DNA from: a virus
Length of the DNA stretch: 33,870 bases
Strand: one strand, 5' to 3'
IMG/VR virus record: IMGVR_UViG_3300046048_000569
Location: 1 to 33,870 of that record
Made by a program: the position numbers and the translations under genes. Positions within the stretch are counted from its first letter, which is position 1. Each line of letters opens with the position of its first letter. Below the pieces are notes generated by a model. The model was given only the letters and a program-made list of their open reading frames with translations. It was not told the DNA's origin and did no database searches. Positions 16,935 through 25,021 of the stretch are shown here, in pieces.

Positions 16935-18806
16935 TTATCCCCAAATAATCTCTGGTGGAGAAGGGCGAACCCAAATAAGAGTTCCAGGTGCGATGTCTTC
17001 ATATTGCTGCGGCCCCAAAAGAACCTGGGCTGCGGCAGGCGTTAGGGTCAATAATTGCGTACTGGTAATTATCGTCCGCGGCAGAATAATCGTAGCTACG
17101 CTGTTAACCAGGGAAAGCGCTTCTGATAAAGCCCCTACCGTTCGTCCAACGGAAACGACCGCTGAGAGGTTACTTACCTGTAACGCCGTGGTACTGGTGC
17201 CGACAGTCCGCGTACCGTTGACCCCCGCAGTGGTGGGGGTTACCGACAACTGTTCCGTCTGAGCCGAGACCGTCGCAGTACGGTTTATCGACGCGTTAGT
17301 CGCAGTAAGCGTCAGTACCTCAGTTGCCCCCGCAATGGCAGAACCCTGGATAACCGTGGCGTTGCGCTTGGTTATCGCCAACAGCTCGGTTGTCCCTGTA
17401 ACGGCTCTGTCCTGTACTATCGTCGCGTTCTGTACTGACAGATCGAGGACTTCTGTAATTCCTGGAATTGGGTGCGTACGAACCACCGAACCCGTTACGG
17501 AGGTCAGCGACAATGCTACCGGCGAACCGGCCACCTGGTAGACGAACGAAGTCGTGCCCGGTTGGGCCGTCAGAGTCAGCGCTTCAGTCGTGCAAATGAC
17601 TTCGCGCGGAATTGCCGCTGAAACGGTCGCGTTGGTATTACTCAGGGATAACGTTTGCGTAGCACCTATAACGTCCCGCGTTACAACCACCGTGGCATTG
17701 GTATTGGTAAGCGCCAGCGTTTCCGTCGTACTTACGACTACCAGCGGTACATTGGTACTGACCGCAGCATTCGTGTTGATAAGCGCTAAAGCTTCTGCAA
17801 CACCTGTGACAATTCGCGGGATGTTCGCTGTTATCGTCGCGTTCGTATTCGCGAGTGTCAGGGCTTCCGTTATGCTGGTAACAACCAGCGGTACGTTGGT
17901 GGCGATCGTAGCGTTCGTATTGGTGAGCGCCAGCGTCTGTGTCGCAGCAACTGCATTCAGAACAAAAGTAACCCCGGCATTAGTATTCGTAAGCGCCAGC
18001 GTTTCAGTAGCGCAGTTGACGTGCCGCTCAGTAATTATCGTCGCATTCGTATTCGTCAGCGTCGCGCTTTCAGTTACACCCGTTACGTTCCGGATCAGCG
18101 TAATCTGGACCGTCGCGTCCGCATCTGTGAGCGTCAATACTTCGGTCGTGCCGGTAACAACCCGCGGCACATTCGTCGTTACCGTCGCATTGGTGTTAGT
18201 CAGCGCCAGTGTTTCAGTAGCGCAGTTCGCATGACGCTCGGTCGTGATCGTAGCGTTGGTTTTGGCGAGATCCAGCACTTCGGAAGTACACGTGACGGTA
18301 AGCGGAGTCGCAGCGTTGTAATTCACCTCCAGTTCAAAGGCATCAACATCAACGTAGACGTTATCCGGTCCCTTGGTCTTGCTGTAGGCCGTTTGCGACA
18401 ACGTGACTGTCGCGGCATCGTATTGCGCCTTGGTAAACCCTGTACCTACTGCAATTGTTCGGTTAATGAATCCAGCATTGCTATCTGTAGGTGCAGAGTA
18501 CGTTATGTCATAAGTACTCCCACCAACCGTTAAGCGGAACTGGAAAGTAGCCGTATCATCAGCAGGAGTATTGGTGACAACTACACGGGCACGAACCCGG
18601 AACGTAGCTGAGTTAACAGAACTCGGAGTTTGCGTGAGGTCTGTCAGTGCCCACGTTGCTGTAGCCCCCACCCAATCATCAACTATGGTGGTATTGATTG
18701 ACCCATCAGCGGAGGCAACCGTCTCATCAATCAGTAAATAATTGTTGGTTGCCAGCGCGGTTGCTGGTGAAGCATTTGCGGAGGGTATGAGTTTTTCAAT
18801 TGCCAC
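16935..18806 (-). CDS. Second tandem-repeat fibre
   Basis: This 623-residue protein has an N-terminal domain of about 165 residues that looks like a beta sandwich (VDDWVGATATWALTDL, ATFRVRARVVVTNTP, ATFQFRLTVGGSTYDITY, DAFELEVNY), then about 19 units of the same 22-24 residue motif found in the 1192-residue fibre, and a short C-terminus with Trp (GTLIWVRPSPPEIIWG) that resembles the other fibre's end. It is therefore a paralogue with a different head. Translation starts at GTG 18806 inside the previous gene, behind a run of seven G; there is no in-frame ATG nearby with a better site. The predicted role is a receptor-binding or structural fibre, perhaps assembling side by side with the larger one. 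Confidence 0.72.
   Translation of the reverse strand: MAIEKLIPSANASPATALATNNYLLIDETVASADGSINTTIVDDWVGATATWALTDLTQTPSSVNSATFRVRARVVVTNTPADDTATFQFRLTVGGSTYDITYSAPTDSNAGFINRTIAVGTGFTKAQYDAATVTLSQTAYSKTKGPDNVYVDVDAFELEVNYNAATPLTVTCTSEVLDLAKTNATITTERHANCATETLALTNTNATVTTNVPRVVTGTTEVLTLTDADATVQITLIRNVTGVTESATLTNTNATIITERHVNCATETLALTNTNAGVTFVLNAVAATQTLALTNTNATIATNVPLVVTSITEALTLANTNATITANIPRIVTGVAEALALINTNAAVSTNVPLVVVSTTETLALTNTNATVVVTRDVIGATQTLSLSNTNATVSAAIPREVICTTEALTLTAQPGTTSFVYQVAGSPVALSLTSVTGSVVRTHPIPGITEVLDLSVQNATIVQDRAVTGTTELLAITKRNATVIQGSAIAGATEVLTLTATNASINRTATVSAQTEQLSVTPTTAGVNGTRTVGTSTTALQVSNLSAVVSVGRTVGALSEALSLVNSVATIILPRTIITSTQLLTLTPAAAQVLLGPQQYEDIAPGTLIWVRPSPPEIIWG
16992..18314 (-). repeat. 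Tandem beta-repeat array (about 19 units)
   Basis: Units of 66-72 bases encode the same motif as the array at 19164-22568. Some units match the other array more closely than their own neighbours at protein level, for example those with NVPLVVTS, which suggests exchange between the two genes. Confidence 0.8.
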
Positions 18807-19059
18807 AGCAGCACCCCCCCGTAGGCCATGTCTTGCAGGTGTACTTCACTTCAGAGTGAGGCCACACGTATTGCTCCAGTAAAGGGATCACCACCTGCTG
18901 GTACATCGGGTCCGCCAGCACCTTGTCCCAATCCTGATGTTCCCGCATCAAACCGCACACCCATTTTCTATCCGGCAGGGTGTTCTCTTCCAGAAAAGTA
19001 CAGACTTTTCCACCAAAGTAGCAGCAGTGGTCATAAGCATTACCCGAACAAGGCGTCAT
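18796..19059 (-). CDS. Cys-rich 87-residue protein between the two repeat fibres
   Basis: This protein has nine Cys in 87 residues: one near the start, a CCYFGGKVC cluster at 12-20, one at 35, one at 75, and a CCC at 83-85 near the end. The pattern KVCTFLEENTLPDRKWVCGL is, from memory, typical of a widespread but uncharacterised phage protein group. The Cys could bind metal or form disulfides; no membrane segment is seen. ATG 19059 overlaps the previous stop as ATGA with GGAGG seven bases upstream, and the gene overlaps the next by 11 bases. Its fixed place between two paralogous fibres suggests an assembly or capping partner, but this is inference. Confidence 0.7.
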   Translation of the reverse strand: MTPCSGNAYDHCCYFGGKVCTFLEENTLPDRKWVCGLMREHQDWDKVLADPMYQQVVIPLLEQYVWPHSEVKYTCKTWPTGGCCCGN

Positions 19060-22000
19060 GACTCACCCTCCAGAATAACGGGCTGAGTTTCCTGCACCCA
19101 GATATGCGGATCGGCTTCAGGTACCACCCAGAGATAACTCGGCGCATCGGACGGCGGGATAAACCGACGAATAGTGGCCTGCGGTGTGGTCAGTATCAGA
19201 GCTTCGATAAACGCGGGAACTACCCGAGAGGTTATCAATGTAGCCGGGTTAGTAGCTACATGGATAACCTCTGTGGAGCCCAGAACAACGAAACCATAGA
19301 GAATCGAAGCATTCTGAGCTTGCAGGCTCATCTGCTCCGTTACAGCACTGACATATAGATTCTGCCCTAAGAAAATGGTGGCATTGTTAGCGCTGAGTAT
19401 CAGGCCCTCCGAACCTGCTGTAACCCCTCGGGTTACGGTAATCGTCGCAGTATTTACACTGAGGCTGAGTTGTTCCGTAGTGGCAGCGACTGGATGAGTA
19501 CGAACTACCGTCGCATTGGTCGTCGCTAACGTTAATGTCTCCGTTGTAGCGGCGAGTATGAGGGTTGCATTTATATTCGCACTTACCTCAGCCAGAACCA
19601 GAACTTCGGTCGCCCCGTTTACGTTCAAATTTGTGCCCAGGAATATCTGGGCATTGCCCTCTGCAAAGAGCAGGTTCTCAGTTGCGCAGGTAACCGTTAA
19701 CGGTACGCTGGTAAAGATCGTGGCATTCGTATTGGTCAGCACCAGGGCTTCGGTAGTAGCCGTGACAACCCGCGGTACGTTTGTCGATACAACTGCGTTG
19801 GTATTACTGAGCGTTAACTGCTCAGAAATGCCCGTTATACTGAGTGGTACGTTTGTCGTAACTGTTGCATTGGTGTTAGTTAATGCCAGTACTTCAGTGG
19901 TGCAACTAACAGACAAAGGAACGTTGGTAGCTATTACCGCGTTGGTATTACTGAGCGTTAACTGCTCTGTACCGCAGATAACGTCGCGATTAAGCCCCGT
20001 GAAAACTACTGCAGAGTTTGGTGTAAACACCAACGCTTGCGTTTGCGCCGTAGTTTCATTAGTACGATTTACCGCGCTATTGGTGTTAGTTAGGGTTAAC
20101 TCCTCCGTATTGGCTGTAATGTTTAGCGGTACATTGGTAACTACGGAGGAATTGGTCCCTGTGAAAACCAACCCCTCCGTAGTACCAAGCGCAACCCTTG
20201 CGAGGTTTAAAAGAGCATTGCTGTAGGTGAGCGCAAGAGTCTCAGTAGCTCCAGTTACCACCCAGGGCACGTTGGTGGTAACTGTCGCCGGTTGCTCGGT
20301 GAATACAAGCACTTCGCTTGTAGCAAACAGATCGAAGCCCCGATTAACATTGGCGTTCGTATTAGTTAACGTCAGCGCTTCGGTCGCTCCGTTAACATTC
20401 AGGTTCGCACCCTTGAATACCTGTGCATTGCCATCTGTGAGTGCCAGTATTTCGGTAGTCGCGTTAATACCGCGTGCAGCATCCAGTACCGCAGTATTCG
20501 GGGCCAGCGTAATAGACTCTATAGAGCAGACCACCGACCGGTTAAAGGAGGACGTAGAAGGTAAAGCGGTCAGGATGATCTGCTCTACGGAAGCTACTAC
20601 TGCCTTGGTAAACAATACCGTGGCGTCTGCATCGGTGAGCGTAAGGGTTTCAGTGGTACCGGTAACCGTCAACGGAACGTTGGTCGTAACCGTCGCATTC
20701 GTGTTCGCCAGTGCGAGTTGTTCGGTGCTGCCCGTTACGACTCGTGGAATATTTGCAGTGACGACGGCATTAGTGTTCGCAAGCGTTAACGATTCCGTGG
20801 TACCGGTAACGACCAGCGGTACGTTGGTGTTTACTACCGCATTCGTATTAGTGAGTGTAAGAGTTTCGGTGTTACCGGTAACGACCAGCGGTACGTTGGT
20901 CGTTACCGTGGCATTGGTATTACTGAGTGCCAGAACTTCTGTCGTACACGTTACGATCCGTGGAAGATTCGCTGTGATGATAGCGTTGGTGTTCGTAAGC
21001 GTTAATAATTCCGTGGTACCGGTAACGACCAGCGGTACGTTGGTATCTATCGTTGCGTTCGTATTGGTGAGCGTCAGCGTTTCTGTAGTGCTGGTAACAA
21101 CTCGCGGTATGTTGGTACTGACTACCGCGTTTGTATTAGTAAGATTTAAAGCAAGATCACTACCAGCTACAGGATTGTCCATCCACGCAGTCATGGTCGC
21201 TCTTTCAGAAGTGTTCAGTTTCCGATTAAACAGGACTACTGCTTTGAGGGAACCCCAGAAATAGTAGGCCCCAACGGACTTACCAATGGTTGGAGCCGAA
21301 TGAAAACCAACCGTAGTATTAGCCGTGGAATGGAACGGGCTACCATCAATCTGTAACGCCCAATCCGCAACCGCAGACCAGATATCTATGGTTAACCAGT
21401 TGGTTACATCTTGTGATGGGTTACCGCAGGTTTTTCTATTAGAAGACCCAAAACCGGTGTAAATAGAATTGCTATACAGATAATGGTCGTTAAGCGTTGC
21501 ATTAGTGCCGAACTTCATCCAACCACTACTAGTGGTCAGATCGGTAGCATCACTGGCGCGGCTTATTTCAAGAAAGATTTCCCCTTCCGTAAGAGCCGCT
21601 ACGCTGGGGCCAGTCAGATACGTAGAGGTTCCGTTGAAAGTAGCTACACCCCCGGCAAACGATGGAAACTCCGAAGCTTGAGACGAGGTGTAATGGTTGC
21701 CATTACCAGATCGGTCATCCCACTGAAGGCTGGTCGTACCCCTATTCGCCGCATCCAGCCAGAGAATGCATCCCGAAATTTGGGCTGGAGAGAACCCCGT
21801 AGTCTGAAGCACAATTCGCGATGCGTTAACGTTGGCGTTGGTGTTCGCTAACGTGAGCGCCTGCGTACTGGCGTTAACCAGGCGCGATATACCGATGACG
21901 GATGCATTCTCGGTAAAGTACGTTATCTCGACCGTAGTTCCAACGATACGGGCACCGTTCACTGCACCTGTAATCGCAGTTAATGTAAGTGCTTCCGTAG

Positions 22001-22634
22001 TACATACGACTTCTAGCGGAAGCGCTGCGACGACCGTCGCGTTGGTATTCGCTAACGCCAGGACTTCGGTCTGAGAGGAAATAATACGATTACGAGTAAC
22101 AGCAGCGTTGTTCGTAGTACTCGTTATCGCTTCTGTAGCTGCTGATACGATACGGTTGGAATCAACAGAAGCGTTATTAACAGTTAGAACAATGGGCTCA
22201 GTTAATGCGTCAACTGAGTACTCTACAGTAACATTCGCGTTCTGTTCCGTTAATGTCAGTATTTTGGTTGTAGCTACGACGCTCCGAACTATATTGACCG
22301 TGGCATTCGTATTAGTTAACGTTAAAACTTCGGTATTCGCCGTAACAACCAGCGGTGTATTAGTATTAACCGTCGCTGCTGAACTGACTATAGTTAAAGA
22401 CTCAGAAATGCCATTTACATTGCGCGACCAATTCAGCGCTGCGTTGTTGGGGGAAAGCGTTAATGTTGTACTGGTAGAAGAGACGTCACGCGTTGCGTTA
22501 ACGGTTGCGTTTTGCTTCGTTAAACTGAGTACTTCCGTACCGCAGTTAACGTTACGATTAGCTGAAAACTCAGTTAAAGCCGCTAGGGGGCTGGGTCTAG
22601 GCGGTTGCCTCCAATATGGACGGAACAGTGCCAT
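19056..22634 (-). CDS. Giant tandem-repeat fibre with inserted LamG-type lectin
   Basis: This 1192-residue protein is almost wholly made of about 40 diverged units of 22-24 residues with the consensus N-A-T-V-x3-(NVP)-L-x-V-x-x-T-T-E-x-L-x-L-T-N-T. Each unit looks like two or three short strands, so the whole could form a long beta rod. Twelve units precede, and about 28 follow, a 210-residue domain (about 280-490; CILWLDAANRGTTS, WDDRSGNGNHY, ATFNGTSTYL, FNRKLNTSERA) typical of LamG/concanavalin lectins. The C-terminus is a different tail with two Trp (YLWVVPEADPHIWVQE). The function is inferred as a long receptor-binding fibre. It lies between a small beta protein and the Cys-rich 87-residue protein, which overlaps its stop as ATGA. 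Start ATG 22634 has only a weak ribosome binding site. Confidence 0.75.
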   Translation of the reverse strand: MALFRPYWRQPPRPSPLAALTEFSANRNVNCGTEVLSLTKQNATVNATRDVSSTSTTLTLSPNNAALNWSRNVNGISESLTIVSSAATVNTNTPLVVTANTEVLTLTNTNATVNIVRSVVATTKILTLTEQNANVTVEYSVDALTEPIVLTVNNASVDSNRIVSAATEAITSTTNNAAVTRNRIISSQTEVLALANTNATVVAALPLEVVCTTEALTLTAITGAVNGARIVGTTVEITYFTENASVIGISRLVNASTQALTLANTNANVNASRIVLQTTGFSPAQISGCILWLDAANRGTTSLQWDDRSGNGNHYTSSQASEFPSFAGGVATFNGTSTYLTGPSVAALTEGEIFLEISRASDATDLTTSSGWMKFGTNATLNDHYLYSNSIYTGFGSSNRKTCGNPSQDVTNWLTIDIWSAVADWALQIDGSPFHSTANTTVGFHSAPTIGKSVGAYYFWGSLKAVVLFNRKLNTSERATMTAWMDNPVAGSDLALNLTNTNAVVSTNIPRVVTSTTETLTLTNTNATIDTNVPLVVTGTTELLTLTNTNAIITANLPRIVTCTTEVLALSNTNATVTTNVPLVVTGNTETLTLTNTNAVVNTNVPLVVTGTTESLTLANTNAVVTANIPRVVTGSTEQLALANTNATVTTNVPLTVTGTTETLTLTDADATVLFTKAVVASVEQIILTALPSTSSFNRSVVCSIESITLAPNTAVLDAARGINATTEILALTDGNAQVFKGANLNVNGATEALTLTNTNANVNRGFDLFATSEVLVFTEQPATVTTNVPWVVTGATETLALTYSNALLNLARVALGTTEGLVFTGTNSSVVTNVPLNITANTEELTLTNTNSAVNRTNETTAQTQALVFTPNSAVVFTGLNRDVICGTEQLTLSNTNAVIATNVPLSVSCTTEVLALTNTNATVTTNVPLSITGISEQLTLSNTNAVVSTNVPRVVTATTEALVLTNTNATIFTSVPLTVTCATENLLFAEGNAQIFLGTNLNVNGATEVLVLAEVSANINATLILAATTETLTLATTNATVVRTHPVAATTEQLSLSVNTATITVTRGVTAGSEGLILSANNATIFLGQNLYVSAVTEQMSLQAQNASILYGFVVLGSTEVIHVATNPATLITSRVVPAFIEALILTTPQATIRRFIPPSDAPSYLWVVPEADPHIWVQETQPVILEGES
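20792..20828. repeat. 37-base exact direct repeat, copy 1
   Basis: This segment recurs exactly at 21008-21044, 216 bases away, which is three times 72. A 28-base part of it also recurs at 20873-20900. The copies code for the core of the beta-repeat (the TNVPLVVTGTTE part). Confidence 0.9.
21008..21044. repeat. 37-base exact direct repeat, copy 2
   Basis: Exact copy of 20792-20828. Exact identity at DNA level among otherwise diverged units suggests recent duplication or gene conversion within the array. Confidence 0.9.
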
Positions 22635-22640
22635 CAGATT

Positions 22641-23108
22641 TTAGCTTTCAGACTCAAACACAATGTAACCGCCGAACGTCACCGAATCCGCTGGCGTTGT
22701 TGCCAGTTCAATCGTCATACGTCTTGACGGGCGCAGTACCGGTCGCGTTTCCGGCGTCCAGATCATCTGGAACGGAATACGCACATTCCAGTACCAACTG
22801 TAATGCGTGACAATCGTGCCACCAGTTGCTTTGGTCGTGTTGGTGTCTTTGACCGTGCCGCCGAACGCAGTATCACCGACCAATCGTGGAATAGCAGTCA
22901 GCGTATTGCCGCCTGATCCGGTGGTTGTTGCGCCTTGCTTCAACAGCAACAAAAGCATTTCTTCCTCGGCATCTTTGATTTCCAGCAACTGACTGATGCC
23001 GACTTCGTGTACGATCACGCTGGCGGTTGACGGAGCAACCAGTTCCAGTAAATCCACCTGCGTGGTTTCGGCTTGCCCGTTGAATGTTGCGGTGTAGATT
23101 CTGCCCAT
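22641..23108 (-). CDS. Unknown beta-rich structural protein
   Basis: The 155-residue protein starts MGRIYTATFNGQAETTQVDLLELVAPS and is beta-rich: VIVHEVGISQLLEIKD, EMLLLLLKQG, YWNVRIPFQMIWTPE and TIELATTPADSVTFGGYIVFE. Similar small proteins accompany fibre and capsid genes in many phages from memory, with unknown function. GAGGT stands eight bases before ATG 23108, and it lies five bases after the previous stop. The stop is six bases before the big repeat fibre, for which no strong ribosome binding site is visible, so that gene may depend on readout from this one. A trimeric fibre-base or decoration role is plausible. Confidence 0.6.
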   Translation of the reverse strand: MGRIYTATFNGQAETTQVDLLELVAPSTASVIVHEVGISQLLEIKDAEEEMLLLLLKQGATTTGSGGNTLTAIPRLVGDTAFGGTVKDTNTTKATGGTIVTHYSWYWNVRIPFQMIWTPETRPVLRPSRRMTIELATTPADSVTFGGYIVFESES

Positions 23109-23113
23109 AAAAA

Positions 23114-25021
23114 TTACCTCACAAGGAAGGGTGCATAACGTAGCACCGGATTATAAATGATGCCGGGAGTTGCTGGTCCTGCTGCTGGTACATGCAGGAT
23201 TTGAAATAGCATGTCAGCGCACTGGAAGTCCTGTGCATTATCCATTTCAAAACCGATCTTGCCGTATTCAGACGCAGTTGGCACAACAGACGCTGCCGTT
23301 GAAACAAAGGAGTAATTGGCGTATGAAGTGGTCGGATCAAAATCGGCGCTTCGAGTCGTGCCGTCTGCACTGTTACCCATCAAGCCATAGTGAGCCGTTC
23401 CACCACCGCCTGTACGGGACATCCTCCAAATGCCCTTGGCTCCAACGATAGTTCCAGATATCCTAGAGTCGTTGAGTGGGCCACCCTGCTGGGACAGTAC
23501 CCATGTGTCAACCGTATCGGCATGTCTTACATTTCCGGAAGACACCTGTAAAACATGATCGCCGTCTGAGGAAATACTTAGGTTGGTCCCCCACACAAGG
23601 ACTCGCTGACCGTTGCCCAACACCGAAGCGGTGGTCAAGTCGTATCCGGTTGACAGATTAATTCGGTAAGCGCCAGCGTAGAAAATCGTTCCGGTTGAAT
23701 TGATTACCAGACCCCAAATCTGGCCCGAACCGGAAACAGGCAGCCCATGGGTAAACGATTGCCCTGTGTCAAATGAAGCAGTGCTGATATCCCAATTCGT
23801 TGAAAGGCTGTACCTGCGGATTACCGTGGTGCCAATTACAAAAATTTTACTGCCGTCAGAATTAAATGCCAGTCCGTAGATGCCTCCGGACATGTCTCCG
23901 CTTAAATCTTTGGTTTCAGAGTTATAAGCGGCAGTCGAAATGCTCCAATTCGTGGACAGGTCAAAAGCGTAAAGTTTGCTATTCGTGCAGGTGGTATAGA
24001 ACTTCGACCCATCCGGCTTGCAGGTAACACTGGCACCATCCTGATCACCAGTAGCCGACTCAGTATTGAAGGTGCTTCCAGTGGCTGCGGTTGATACACC
24101 CCATCCTGTGGACAGGTCGAACTGACGAATCGTGTCCGGAATCGCTATATCGAACACGTACCACTTCGTTCCATCCGAATTATGGACTGTATTCCTGCAT
24201 AACGCAGACCCAGTGAGTCCAGACTTTTGCGTCAGATTGACCGGAGCGTTACCGCCAATATCGTTGGTCAGTACAGAACCGGCTCCCGTATTGGCATAAT
24301 TACCAATATTAGTTTCACCAAAGGGCACTTCCTGTGTGTTCGCCCACGTTCCAGTATCAAGTGCAGACCCCGTATCCGGCGTGGCACTGTTCAGATTAGA
24401 ACGATATGAATAGACTTCGCAGCCACCCAAACGGTCAGCCGCACTGGTGCAGCCGGACATGAAATAAATGTCGTCAACGTAATGATCTATATTAGCCACT
24501 GCTGATGTCTTAACGCCAACACCATCGAAGGTGCCGCCACTGGTTATATCCACCAGTGTTGCATCAATTACAGCAGTACCATTTATGAAGATTTTTAAAT
24601 CTGATGCTGAACTATGCGAAAAATATACTTCAACAAATTGCCAAGCATTTAAAGTAAATACATTATTAGCAGTAGTGGCTACCAACGCGGCATTAGCATC
24701 ATCCACAGTTAGACTGCGATTTGTGGTTGTTGAAATATTCAGGATTACTGTGGTGCCCTCATAAATTTGAAAAGCATCTCGCTTGCTATCGTCTGTCCCT
24801 GCGGGATTCCACCAAAAACCCCATACATAATAACCACCCGCACTAGGAACAGCTTCAAAAGGCGAAAACTTAATACCTTGTATGGAATCAGGTATAAAGT
24901 ACGAATAGCCTCCTGAATGTGTAGTGACACTGGATACTGTTGAAAAACCTCCAATAATTACAGATACTTCCTCCAACCCGCCTGTTTCTGCTCCCCAAAA
25001 ATTGTTCAGCGTCTTTGCCAT
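23114..25021 (-). CDS. Lectin-like tail surface protein with embedded beta-propeller
   Basis: This 635-residue protein has three parts. Residues about 20-205 resemble a LamG/concanavalin-like sandwich (WQFVEVYFSHSS, LKIFINGTAVIDA, YVDDIYFMSG, then GGCEVYSYRS). Residues about 260-510 hold five repeats with an xSDGxKxF strand and a DLSTxWxISTA strand, spaced 40-60 residues, as in a beta-propeller. The C-terminal 120 residues (KGIWRMSRTGG, ADFDPTTSYAN, FEMDNAQDFQ) look like the end of the same surface-protein family that usually follows the lectin part directly. The role would be receptor or capsular glycan binding. Parts of the lectin region (24590-24960) are notably AT-rich, about 30-40 percent GC in lines counted by hand, against about 52 percent just upstream, so this may be a transferred module. 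Confidence 0.7.
   Translation of the reverse strand: MAKTLNNFWGAETGGLEEVSVIIGGFSTVSSVTTHSGGYSYFIPDSIQGIKFSPFEAVPSAGGYYVWGFWWNPAGTDDSKRDAFQIYEGTTVILNISTTTNRSLTVDDANAALVATTANNVFTLNAWQFVEVYFSHSSASDLKIFINGTAVIDATLVDITSGGTFDGVGVKTSAVANIDHYVDDIYFMSGCTSAADRLGGCEVYSYRSNLNSATPDTGSALDTGTWANTQEVPFGETNIGNYANTGAGSVLTNDIGGNAPVNLTQKSGLTGSALCRNTVHNSDGTKWYVFDIAIPDTIRQFDLSTGWGVSTAATGSTFNTESATGDQDGASVTCKPDGSKFYTTCTNSKLYAFDLSTNWSISTAAYNSETKDLSGDMSGGIYGLAFNSDGSKIFVIGTTVIRRYSLSTNWDISTASFDTGQSFTHGLPVSGSGQIWGLVINSTGTIFYAGAYRINLSTGYDLTTASVLGNGQRVLVWGTNLSISSDGDHVLQVSSGNVRHADTVDTWVLSQQGGPLNDSRISGTIVGAKGIWRMSRTGGGGTAHYGLMGNSADGTTRSADFDPTTSYANYSFVSTAASVVPTASEYGKIGFEMDNAQDFQCADMLFQILHVPAAGPATPGIIYNPVLRYAPFLVR

Larger units (their letters stand above)
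19164..22568 (-). repeat. Tandem beta-repeat array (about 40 units)
   Basis: The units are 66-72 bases long and encode the 22-24 residue motif of the fibre at 19056-22634. The most regular stretch (about 20700-21150) has 72-base spacing with near-identical copies; elsewhere protein similarity is kept while codons differ. The array is broken once by a lectin domain at about 21160-21797. Confidence 0.85.

Noticed and set aside
17554-21264. Long plus-strand open frames opposite the repeat fibres (for example 17554-18234, 19516-20226, 20227-21264)
   Set aside because: They are antisense readings of the 72-base repeats, which keep one opposite frame open by their regular codons. They have no ribosome binding sites and their proteins are only Val/Ser/Thr-rich repeats.
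19164-22568. CRISPR-like array
   Set aside because: The 66-72 base units are continuous coding repeats with no constant repeat/variable spacer alternation and are mostly diverged at DNA level.
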